DNA from: a virus
DNA length: 23,285 bases
Virus record (IMG/VR): IMGVR_UViG_3300031578_000345
Location: 1 to 23,285 of that record
Direction: 5' to 3' (one strand)
Program-made: the position numbers and the translations under genes
Notes under the pieces: model-generated
What the model saw: only the letters and a program-made list of their open reading frames with translations
The model's database searches: none
Told to the model about the DNA's origin: nothing
Shown: positions 15,040 through 21,941 of the stretch, in pieces
Layout: each line of letters begins with the position of its first letter
Position numbering within the stretch: the first letter of the stretch is position 1

Positions 15040-16221
15040 TTATGGTCTGCCTGCTAATGCAACGTAAGGGCTTCTGGTAGTAACTGCGTCTGCGGCTAAT
15101 ACGCCAGCATTCCATATTGGCTGACCGTCTATGCGTAATACAAACCTGAATACCTGTTCGTCAGTCATAAAGGCTACATGAATAGAACTTGCAGACTGTA
15201 TCCCACCGGCTCTTTCAACAAGGATATACTGACTCATATCGGCAAAGATTATATCTCCGACAGCACCAAGTGCAGGGCATTGCTCGATAGGTTGAATCGG
15301 TCTACCGAATAAAGTTCCATGAGGAGCATTGACAAATCCGCCAGCAGGTAAATATACCGGCAGTCCGCCTAATCCTGCAGGAACGAACATCCGCATTAAT
15401 TGGGGTTCTACATCCTGATTGATATACCATTTGGCATTGGTTCTATTTTTGGCAGGCATCAAATTCCACATACCCATTACATTTTCCGCTACAACGGTAG
15501 TAATAGGCTGTAAAGGTTCTGCGGCTTGCTGCACTAATCCACCGCCAAGTAAGATACCTAGAGGCATTCCTGCTCCGGTTCCGTTGATTATGGCATCGTC
15601 AATTCTCCATCCAAATTCGTCTGCAAATAATTTCGACACAATAGCCTCTAATGCAGTAGCATCTTCCAATAATTCATCGGTAGCATAGTATGCGCCGATA
15701 TGCTTATTGAGTTTCAAATCTATTTGTCTGAGGCTTGGTCTGGATGCTACTTTAGTTCCGGCTTCACATAACCAGTAAGTGCATAATGCACCACTTCTGA
15801 CTCCGGTAACTCTGGAAACTTCATTAATGGCATTTATGATTAATCTGTTGCTGGAAATAGGAACTTTCCAACAATCTCTGGTTACGATACCAGTTTCATA
15901 AGTCTGTGTTAATAATTGCTTTGAAAACTCCGGTGCAACTAAGAATCCGCCCTGTGCTCCAACACCTTCATTCATTCCCAGTTGTTTCTCTTGTTTATCA
16001 AAAACCTCATAAACCAATCTTGGATCTTTAATGTGTCTAGTCTCTACTCTTGCTACAGCCTGTAATTGCTCACCAAAAGATTTCCATGTTGGTTCGGGGT
16101 TATTTTTATCCCCGTCATCACTGACAGGTCTATCATTCGGATTAATTTTCACTAGTTCTTTTAGTTTTTCATCAATTGTCGTTTTAATCATCGCTACTAA
16201 TTCATCGGGTGTAAGTTTCAT
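15040..16221 (-). CDS. Major capsid protein, HK97 fold
   Basis: The 393-residue protein forms the icosahedral shell. Residues 1-80 are a charged helical N-terminal arm (delta-like, probably removed by the prohead protease). The capsid domain then opens GVGAQGGFLVAPEFSKQLLT (about 87-106), typical of HK97 gp5-like proteins. Later landmarks are LIINAINEVSR, LNKHIGAYYATDELLED (the spine-helix region), DEFGWRIDDAIINGTGAGMP, and a C-terminal AGVLAADAVTTRSPYVALA. The N-terminal arm is short compared with HK97 gp5, which fits a scaffold-like segment being carried by the upstream protease. It starts 7 bases after the protease stop with AAGGAAGTGATT upstream. Confidence 0.95.
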   Translation of the reverse strand: MKLTPDELVAMIKTTIDEKLKELVKINPNDRPVSDDGDKNNPEPTWKSFGEQLQAVARVETRHIKDPRLVYEVFDKQEKQLGMNEGVGAQGGFLVAPEFSKQLLTQTYETGIVTRDCWKVPISSNRLIINAINEVSRVTGVRSGALCTYWLCEAGTKVASRPSLRQIDLKLNKHIGAYYATDELLEDATALEAIVSKLFADEFGWRIDDAIINGTGAGMPLGILLGGGLVQQAAEPLQPITTVVAENVMGMWNLMPAKNRTNAKWYINQDVEPQLMRMFVPAGLGGLPVYLPAGGFVNAPHGTLFGRPIQPIEQCPALGAVGDIIFADMSQYILVERAGGIQSASSIHVAFMTDEQVFRFVLRIDGQPIWNAGVLAADAVTTRSPYVALAGRP

Positions 16222-16228
16222 TTTAAAA

Positions 16229-17734
16229 TCACTTCCTTTCGTTTTTTTTGTCGATTCTACCTACCACAAAATCAAACTTGCTATCTATCATGTCTTTAAT
16301 AATTGCTTCGTCTACTTCAAATGTATCTTCGTCTTTTTCTTCGACTATCGGTGGATCGTCTACTGTATCAGTTCCTAAATCTATTACTATATTGTCCTCT
16401 ATAACTTCTTTGGTATCCTCAATCTCCAAGCTATCTTCTACTATGGGTTCGGCAGAATCCAGTACATTTTGAATTTTATTCTGGGCATCCTTTAAGTCCT
16501 GTTTATTCCTTTTATTCAAGACTGCCCCAGCTTTCAATTCGAGTTCTTTATTTTCTTTTTCTAATTTATCGACCTTCTCTTTTAATTCTTTGTTTTCTTT
16601 AATAACCTCACTTACATTTAAAGCTAGAATCATATCTTCTAAACTTTTTATTAAAGCATCATATTCTTTGTTATCTTTTCCCTTAATAACCTCATCAGCA
16701 TCAGAGCCTTCACCCTTCTCTTCTTTTTCCTCTGTAAGAAAAGGCTCATCTAAATCAATATCTTCATATTCTTTGTTATGGTCCTTAACCCATTGTCTTG
16801 CAGACTCCAATGTCCACCCTTTAGACTTGTCAAATATGAATTTCTGTGTTTTAGTCGAACCTTGCGGATCGGATTTGAGCTTTCCGATTACTGCTTTGAT
16901 TCCTTTCTTGGCATCTATGTCAATCGTTCTGAATGAATCCTTTACAAAATCCCCTGCTGACCTTACCGGGATGTGTATAAATGCTTCGGTTTCTTCGGGC
17001 TTGAGAACTATTTCTTTTTCTAATTCTTTGTTAATTACATAACTATTTTCTTCTGTTAAATAACCACTCTTTTCATCAGTCACATAACCGCCTTCTTTTA
17101 TCTCTTCATCTAATTCAAATAATTCATCAGATTGCTTTTCTTCCTCTATTGCCTTTTCATCTATCTTTTCATTAATAATTTCATCCTCTATCTCAATAAA
17201 TCCAGCTTCCTTCAATGTATCAATATTGATACCTTTAGCCATCATGTTAGTTAAGGCCTCTGGATTAGAAGGAACAGTACAACCCGAATATTCCAATAAT
17301 TCAGAAGTTTTTATTCGTTTGCCTCTCCTGATATGATCTTCTTCATCTTTTCCTTTTTCATCTTCAATATCCTCAGTTTTCATAGGTATAAATCCGATAC
17401 TCCAGGCTCGCATAAATTTATCCTTGTAGAGTCTATAAACTGTGTCAGCAAGCGGATAGACACCTTCATCCGGAAATACCACATCCGAAGTAATACCATT
17501 ATCAGTTTTCTTTATATTTTCAGCTCTCGCAATAGGTAATCCCCTATAATCATGGGCCATAAGCACCACAGGATTTTTCCTATAATTAGTCAAACTTATT
17601 CCTTTTGGCTCGACTATATCGCCATCCCTATCCACAGTATTAGTGGTAATGGTAACGTTTAAAACACGTCTACCCTTGTCCTCAACTACCTTTGTCTCTG
17701 CCTCATAAGTCTTTATCATTATTTCTTCTGGCAT
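16229..17734 (-). CDS. Prohead protease (HK97 gp4/U35-like) fused to an extra domain and a scaffold-like coiled coil
   Basis: Numbered from ATG 17732-17734 (501 residues). Residues 1-165 are the serine protease: VDRDGDIVEPKGI, VVLMAHDYRGLPIARA with the catalytic His at about 61, RAWSIGFIPM with the catalytic Ser at about 112, and SGCTVPSNPEAL. An acidic linker follows. About 252-320 is a separate conserved-looking domain (IPVRSAGDFVKDSFRTIDID, KAVIGKLKSDPQGSTKTQKF, GWTLESARQWVKDHN). From about 358 to 425 is a coiled coil (ENKELKEKVDKLEKENKELE), then an acidic tail. The protease matures the capsid; the coiled coil probably supplies the scaffold or delta function. The in-frame GTG at 17744-17746 lies inside the GAGGTGA ribosome binding site, so I prefer the ATG. 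HK97 gp4 has 225 residues, so this is more than double. Confidence 0.9.
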   Translation of the reverse strand: MPEEIMIKTYEAETKVVEDKGRRVLNVTITTNTVDRDGDIVEPKGISLTNYRKNPVVLMAHDYRGLPIARAENIKKTDNGITSDVVFPDEGVYPLADTVYRLYKDKFMRAWSIGFIPMKTEDIEDEKGKDEEDHIRRGKRIKTSELLEYSGCTVPSNPEALTNMMAKGINIDTLKEAGFIEIEDEIINEKIDEKAIEEEKQSDELFELDEEIKEGGYVTDEKSGYLTEENSYVINKELEKEIVLKPEETEAFIHIPVRSAGDFVKDSFRTIDIDAKKGIKAVIGKLKSDPQGSTKTQKFIFDKSKGWTLESARQWVKDHNKEYEDIDLDEPFLTEEKEEKGEGSDADEVIKGKDNKEYDALIKSLEDMILALNVSEVIKENKELKEKVDKLEKENKELELKAGAVLNKRNKQDLKDAQNKIQNVLDSAEPIVEDSLEIEDTKEVIEDNIVIDLGTDTVDDPPIVEEKDEDTFEVDEAIIKDMIDSKFDFVVGRIDKKNERK

Positions 17735-17759
17735 TAATTTATTCACCTCACTTTCTTTA

Positions 17760-18002
17760 TTATTTATTTATTAATCTTGGGTCTGCTTTTGGTAAGGGTC
17801 TGATTTTGTATTTAGTACCGATACAGTAATCACCAAAAAAACGACCTTTATGATCTTTGTATTCTTCACTAATATAATTTTGTTCTTTAAAGTTGCATCT
17901 ATTAGATTTTGTACAATGTTGTGTATTAAAATACATTGGTTTAAAATCCTCACAATCTTGACCGGGTTTTGTTTTTTCTGTTTCTTTCACTTTAAAAGCC
18001 AT
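17760..18002 (-). CDS. Small Cys-containing protein, unknown
   Basis: An 80-residue protein with cysteines at 17, 30, 36 and 60 and His 29 (CEDFKP, QHCTKSNRC, GDYCIGTKYKIRPLP). They could form one zinc site. It has basic and aromatic residues and no membrane segment. AAAGGAGAGAAAG precedes the ATG, directly downstream of a terminator-like hairpin. It lies between the Vsr-like endonuclease and the protease. It is not clear whether it belongs to the head module or came in with the endonuclease. Confidence 0.65.
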   Translation of the reverse strand: MAFKVKETEKTKPGQDCEDFKPMYFNTQHCTKSNRCNFKEQNYISEEYKDHKGRFFGDYCIGTKYKIRPLPKADPRLINK

Positions 18003-18022
18003 CTTTCTCTCCTTTCATATAT

Positions 18023-18071
18023 AAAAAAAGAGCCATCAAGAAGTCTGTTTCAACTTCTTAAAATGGCTCTC
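18023..18071 (-). terminator. Intrinsic terminator or attenuator after the Vsr-like endonuclease gene
   Basis: On the minus strand the hairpin reads GAGAGCCAT, an inner stem AAGAAGT/GACTTCTT around TGAAACA, then ATGGCTC followed by seven T. This is a strong rho-independent terminator. It ends only 20 bases before the start of the 80-residue gene, so it may attenuate rather than end the operon. Sequence on both sides (GAG-TTCC-AGA before, TGAAAGGAGA after) matches the other hairpin at 21735-21780. Confidence 0.8.
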
Positions 18072-18117
18072 TAGGAACTCTTGGGTTATTCGGTTTTAGT
18101 TAAATGTTTACTCTATA

Positions 18118-18837
18118 TCATATATATTCTAATATTCTCTTTATACATTCATCGGGGTTCTTATTTATTTCTTTTTCCCATAAATGTAAAACTTTATAGC
18201 CTTCTTCTTCTAAAAATAATGTTTGCCTTTTATCTCTTTCCTTTACTTTAGGTAAATTGTGCCAATAGTCTCCATCAACTTCTATAATTAAATTAGGTTT
18301 AATAAAAAAGTCTGCTACCCCTAATTGATATTTAAATTGACATATAAATGATATTTTATTTTCTATTAAATAATTAGCTAATTTCTTTTCAATATTACTC
18401 GGATTATTTCGATGAGATGTTGTATAACAGCCCAAACATCTTCGGGAACAGAAATGACGTTCATACATTTTAATTTTTGCTGGTTTTTCTCTATATGTCT
18501 TTCCACAATAATCACAGGTAATATCTGATTTATTATATAATGGATGTTCCTCTCCTGTTATTCTTCTTTTGCTTTCATTTAAACATTCCTGACTGCAATA
18601 TTTAGAACTTTCATATCTACTTAATATTATAGGATATATATTTCCACAAATAATACATTCCTTAGTTAAATTTGTTTTATTCCAGGGTTTAGGCATTAAG
18701 CCTTTTGTATTCTTATTCCAAGGAATATTACCTTTTTTTACTCCACTATTACTTAATTGAGGATAATCTTCTTTTGTTTTACCTTCACACCAAGTCTTAT
18801 GACCTTTTTTAAATCTACCATCATTTATTTTTATCAT
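18118..18837 (-). CDS. Vsr-like (EDxHD) homing endonuclease with NUMOD3-type repeats and Cys-pair zinc fingers
   Basis: This 239-residue protein has three parts. Residues 1-55 hold DNA-binding repeats of the NUMOD3 kind (RFKKGHKTWCEGK, KKGNIPWNKN, PKPWNK). Residues about 61-85 and 108-134 each carry two Cys pairs (CIIC with CSQEC; CDYC with CSRRC), likely zinc fingers. Residues 145-239 are a very-short-patch-repair-like nuclease: Glu150 in NIEKKL, Asp176 in VADFFI, then IEVDGDYWH with Asp188, Asp190 and His193. This is the EDxHD pattern of phage homing endonucleases. It starts two bases after the portal-MuF stop, without a visible ribosome binding site. The gene is very AT-rich (17 of 60 G+C at 18241-18300, against 35 of 60 at 19081-19140 in the portal), which suggests foreign origin. 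Confidence 0.85.
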   Translation of the reverse strand: MIKINDGRFKKGHKTWCEGKTKEDYPQLSNSGVKKGNIPWNKNTKGLMPKPWNKTNLTKECIICGNIYPIILSRYESSKYCSQECLNESKRRITGEEHPLYNKSDITCDYCGKTYREKPAKIKMYERHFCSRRCLGCYTTSHRNNPSNIEKKLANYLIENKISFICQFKYQLGVADFFIKPNLIIEVDGDYWHNLPKVKERDKRQTLFLEEEGYKVLHLWEKEINKNPDECIKRILEYI

Positions 18838-18839
18838 TA

Positions 18840-20852
18840 TTATTTATCCAAGACAGGCAAAATTACACATCTACATTGAACGTGATTTGGAGGTGCGTCT
18901 ACCCCACTACTAAAATTTTCATCTAATCCAACAATCTCTTTATGCATAGCTGAACATTCCTCGCAAGTTCGTTCATCAAGGGCACAATACCATTCCTTTT
19001 TTTTAACTACTTCACTTTGCCTATAAGCCTCTATTGCTCCTTTATTACTTGCAGATAAAATTTCAGTTCTTGCTATCCTTGTAGCCCTGAATCCCTTGGC
19101 ATCCTCGTAGACCGCCTTGACCCTGCTGGCAAGTTTGGGTATGCTTTCCCCTGATTCAATCCCTTCAATTAAAGTCTTTCTTAATAAATCTTTGGTAGTG
19201 TCGGCTATGCCTTTAATAGAATTACCGCACCGCTTTTTAATCCATGCTACTACTTTGGGATTGGTTACATCGAAGCTACCCTCTACCCCCAACTCTATAA
19301 AACTTTCAGTGCCATTCAACCTTAATGTCTCGGTAATTCTGGGCAAGACAAATTCTATAAACTTGGCAATTTCTCTTTCATCGTGGGTGATCCGTAGTAC
19401 ATCGTCAACATCTTTTTCAACGATTGACTTGCCTTTCCGTAAAGCCCTTAAAGCCTCTATCTCCTGTTCCTGAAATAATTTGGTTATTCCCCTTCTAAAC
19501 TCATTCTCCAAAGGGGTAACTCGCCTGATAAATGCTTTCCAGTAATTCTCTTTATATTCCTCTGTTATTTTTTTTTTATGTACTTCCCTTAAATCTTCCG
19601 TAAATTCTGCCATTTTTTCAGGTGATAGTTCTACAGTTGGTTTTTTATCACCGGATAATGGCATAACATTAAAAGGCACAAGCGGGACTTTTCCCCATTC
19701 TGCCTCATCCATTCCATCTTCAACCCTAGCCTCATTAGGTGATATTACCCAATTCTTTAAATTGCTTTCCCTTTTCTTTAATAGAAATTCCTCATCTTCG
19801 GGAATGGGATTATCAAACTCGCAATGCAGGCCATCCTCTTTATATAGCGGAATCAGGAAAGTATTGAAAATCTCGGAAATCCTAATTAATCGCGGTAAGA
19901 TACATTCCCGGTTCCAGGCTGTATCAAGCGCCTGCATGTTGGCCAAGTTAGTATTCTCAGGATGGGATAGCTTTTGAGGCGGGGTATGATAGGCACTGGC
20001 CAACTGCCTCATGGTCCATTCGGCAAGCAGCATAAACTCCATGTCCTTGTTGGATATGCCGATATTCTTATATTTCAATCCACCGGTTAACACCCCGGTC
20101 TTATGTGCTTTGGCAGCACCGCCGTAAGTCTCTTCAAATAATGCCAATATCTTGTTGGCCTGATCCGGCTTTATAGTCAAATCAGATTCCAATACTCCCT
20201 TCAGATGTGCCCCATTCTTGAATACGTTCAACTGGTAAATCATATTATACTTATCGGTATCATAAGCATAGGCTTTTCTTTGGACCGGGCTTGCGCCTCT
20301 GTATGGATCGGAAGGATTAGAATAATGAAAAAATAAAATATCTTCGCGGGGATAGATAATCTCATGCATCCCTTCCCGGTATTTATAGCTCTCAATCATT
20401 CCCTTGCTTACTTTTGGAGTCATCTTTTCGGGACTCCTGAAGTAAAATTCTCTCGGTATGCCCAGCCTGTCTTTCAGCATTAATATATAGCATTCCCCGG
20501 TCAAGTCTTGATAAATTGAAATAAATTCTTTGCCCATAAATTGGGTGGTGTCGGGATTGAAATGCTTTAATAGGTCATAGAAGGGGTGTTCCTCGATTAG
20601 CTCGTCATCTTTGTTGTAAAGCCTTAAAGGGATTGAAGCGATCCTTTCGGCAATTAATGAGATGCAGTCCCCGGTCCATCCTGAATATGCCTTAATCTGC
20701 TCTGAAGTATTGCGGTAAGTATTATCACTATAAGAATTGGACTCACTGCCAGGCCAGTAACGAGGGTCGTTGATTCTTGAGGTTTCACTTGACTTAAATA
20801 AATTAATGTCAATATTGAATCTTCTCTTGGCAAATTGTATATCTAGTTTTAT
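18840..20852 (-). CDS. Portal protein fused to MuF/SPP1 gp7-like head morphogenesis domain, non-canonical start
   Basis: The portal forms the dodecameric DNA entry ring. The open frame extends upstream of the first ATG (20535-20537) to a stop at 20865-20867. The added residues are clearly portal: GWTGDCISLIAERIASIPLR, LYNKDDELIEEHPFYDLLKH, FNPDTTQF. No ATG, GTG or TTG occurs in that extension. The likely start is ATA (20850-20852) or ATT (20853-20855), seven or four bases after a GGGGG ribosome binding site; the first codons would read M/I-KLDIQFAKRRF. That gives about 670 residues. The portal core runs to about residue 390 (HTPPQKLSHPENTNLANMQA included). A helical linker follows, and the last 85 residues are a MuF domain: IARTEILSASNKGAIEAYR, DERTCEECSAMH, PPNHVQCRC. 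In many phages the portal and this minor head protein are separate genes. Confidence 0.88.
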   Translation of the reverse strand: MKLDIQFAKRRFNIDINLFKSSETSRINDPRYWPGSESNSYSDNTYRNTSEQIKAYSGWTGDCISLIAERIASIPLRLYNKDDELIEEHPFYDLLKHFNPDTTQFMGKEFISIYQDLTGECYILMLKDRLGIPREFYFRSPEKMTPKVSKGMIESYKYREGMHEIIYPREDILFFHYSNPSDPYRGASPVQRKAYAYDTDKYNMIYQLNVFKNGAHLKGVLESDLTIKPDQANKILALFEETYGGAAKAHKTGVLTGGLKYKNIGISNKDMEFMLLAEWTMRQLASAYHTPPQKLSHPENTNLANMQALDTAWNRECILPRLIRISEIFNTFLIPLYKEDGLHCEFDNPIPEDEEFLLKKRESNLKNWVISPNEARVEDGMDEAEWGKVPLVPFNVMPLSGDKKPTVELSPEKMAEFTEDLREVHKKKITEEYKENYWKAFIRRVTPLENEFRRGITKLFQEQEIEALRALRKGKSIVEKDVDDVLRITHDEREIAKFIEFVLPRITETLRLNGTESFIELGVEGSFDVTNPKVVAWIKKRCGNSIKGIADTTKDLLRKTLIEGIESGESIPKLASRVKAVYEDAKGFRATRIARTEILSASNKGAIEAYRQSEVVKKKEWYCALDERTCEECSAMHKEIVGLDENFSSGVDAPPNHVQCRCVILPVLDK

Positions 20853-21712
20853 AATATCACCCCCTTATTCATTCTCAACATATAATCTTCTTCACTATTT
20901 CCCCAATATCCCATCGTAAACATTCCATTAATTATGTTTTCATTAGGCAATAATAATCCAGTTTTATCATAAATTCTTGACCTAATGTTAAAATATGCCC
21001 ATTTCTTTCCTTCTTTGCTATGTATCCTATCATGACATTTTTCACACAATGTTATTCCATTATTTATATCCCATAACAATTTACATTTTATAGCTGCCTG
21101 AAAATCTATTATTTCAAAATATTGTATTATTTTAGAAAAAGATATTATATGATGAGAATTAAGATTGTGTCCTTTATTATTTCCACATATTTGGCAAGTA
21201 TAATTATCTCTTTTATACACTTTTCTTCTCCACTCATCATATTTTCTATAACTTCTAATTTTAATCATTAATGGAGTTATCCCACCTTTCCAATTATGAT
21301 TATTTAAACCTGCTACTTGAGGAAATTTATTATTTTTATTCCAAGGGTTCCCCCCATTTTCGTAAAATCTTTTCTGACCCTCAAGAAATTTTTGAACATT
21401 TTTCATTACCCTAATATCATTATCTCTTCTTAAACCTTTATTCCAAGGAATATGACCTTTTCTAAACACTTGGGAATTCCTACCCATTTTTTCTAATGTT
21501 TCTTTAGAATATACTCCTATTTTCCCTTTATTCCAGGGGATATGACCTTTATTTGTTTCAGATAAAGAACGAATGGGAATATTATATTTTTTGAGCCAAT
21601 ATAATATCGTTTTGGAGTTTACTCTTGATAATTTTCCAATCTTTACTGTCGATAATTTATCTACAATATATTTTTGGTATAACCATTCTTTATTCCTATA
21701 CAATTTTCCCAA
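20849..21712 (-). CDS. HNH homing endonuclease with NUMOD3-type repeats
   Basis: The 287-residue protein starts with TTG (21710-21712), nine bases after AAAGGAG. Residues about 10-50 form a helix-turn-helix-like region (WLYQKYIVDKLSTVKIGKLS). Then come three copies of a NUMOD3-type motif: KGHIPWNKGK, KGHIPWNKGL and GGNPWNKNN. Residues 165-232 are the HNH nuclease: CQIC (173-176), SHHI with His188, Asn218 in NNGITLC, and CEKCH with His227, followed by His231. Such enzymes cut phage genomes lacking the gene and so spread it. It lies between terminase and portal, is extremely AT-rich (11 of 60 G+C at 21121-21180), and has its own leader with a promoter-like sequence and a terminator hairpin. Its last codons contain the portal's ribosome binding site, and its stop overlaps the portal's presumed start. 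Confidence 0.9.
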   Translation of the reverse strand: MGKLYRNKEWLYQKYIVDKLSTVKIGKLSRVNSKTILYWLKKYNIPIRSLSETNKGHIPWNKGKIGVYSKETLEKMGRNSQVFRKGHIPWNKGLRRDNDIRVMKNVQKFLEGQKRFYENGGNPWNKNNKFPQVAGLNNHNWKGGITPLMIKIRSYRKYDEWRRKVYKRDNYTCQICGNNKGHNLNSHHIISFSKIIQYFEIIDFQAAIKCKLLWDINNGITLCEKCHDRIHSKEGKKWAYFNIRSRIYDKTGLLLPNENIINGMFTMGYWGNSEEDYMLRMNKGVIL

Positions 21713-21734
21713 TATTTAATTCTCCTTTCAAAAT

Positions 21735-21780
21735 AAAAAAAGCCAAAAACAAAATCGGTCAAGATTTCATTCTTGGCTTT
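21735..21780 (-). terminator. Terminator-like hairpin in the leader of the HNH gene
   Basis: On the minus strand AAAGCCAA and TTGGCTTT form an 8-bp stem around an inner AAATC/GATTT pairing with a TTGACC loop, followed by a T-run (TTTTTTTATTTT). It lies between a promoter-like sequence and the TTG start, only 22 bases from the start codon. It may stop read-through from the terminase gene or act as an attenuator for the endonuclease. Its outer sequences match the hairpin at 18023-18071. Confidence 0.75.
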
Positions 21781-21819
21781 CTGGAAGCTCACAAATTATA
21801 TATTCACATTCAGTTTATT

Positions 21820-21848
21820 ACCTTATCACACTTTTTATTATATGTCAA
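21820..21848 (-). promoter_or_regulatory. Probable promoter for the HNH endonuclease
   Basis: Minus-strand TTGACA (21843-21848) is followed after 17 bases by TAAGGT (21820-21825) with an extended -10 TG (TGA TAAGGT). The -35 is perfect; the -10 is weak but helped by the TG. A TATAAT also directly abuts the TTGACA, but no -35 sits at the right distance from it. The leader would contain the terminator-like hairpin before the start codon. Confidence 0.5.
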
Positions 21849-21857
21849 GAATTATTT

Positions 21858-21941
21858 TCAATTATTTTTAAACAGTGTTGCCGGTATAGCCCGCACTCTG
21901 CATTTGGCTATCTCGATATATTCCTTCTCGTTATCAATCAT
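21858..21941 (-). pseudogene. 27-residue ORF overlapping the terminase stop, possible remnant of an interrupted gene
   Basis: An ATG at 21939-21941, four bases after GGGAGGG, overlaps the last codons of the terminase gene. It encodes MIDNEKEYIEIAKCRVRAIP plus seven more residues and ends at TGA 21858-21860. Its base composition (for example AGAGTGCGGGCTATACCGGC) is like the phage genes, and becomes very AT-rich exactly at its end, where the HNH leader begins. I read it as the front of a gene broken by insertion of the endonuclease; it could instead be a real small protein. Confidence 0.45.

Noticed and set aside
18023-18071. tRNA or CRISPR-like repeat
   Set aside because: The hairpin has no cloverleaf or T-loop, and there are only two diverged copies of the element in the window, far apart, with no spacer array.
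20535-20537. Internal ATG as the true start of the portal
   Set aside because: About 105 upstream codons in the same frame encode recognisable portal sequence (AERIASIPLRLYNKD and following). Starting here would remove part of the conserved N-terminal region.
21837-21848. TTGACATATAAT as one promoter
   Set aside because: The -35 and -10 boxes abut with no spacer, which cannot work as such. The TTGACA with the TG-TAAGGT 17 bases on is the better reading.
20849-21933. Group I or group II intron carrying the HNH gene
   Set aside because: Terminase is intact, and I could not find convincing intron core elements or matching exon ends. The HNH gene has its own leader and ribosome binding site, so a free-standing endonuclease is simpler.
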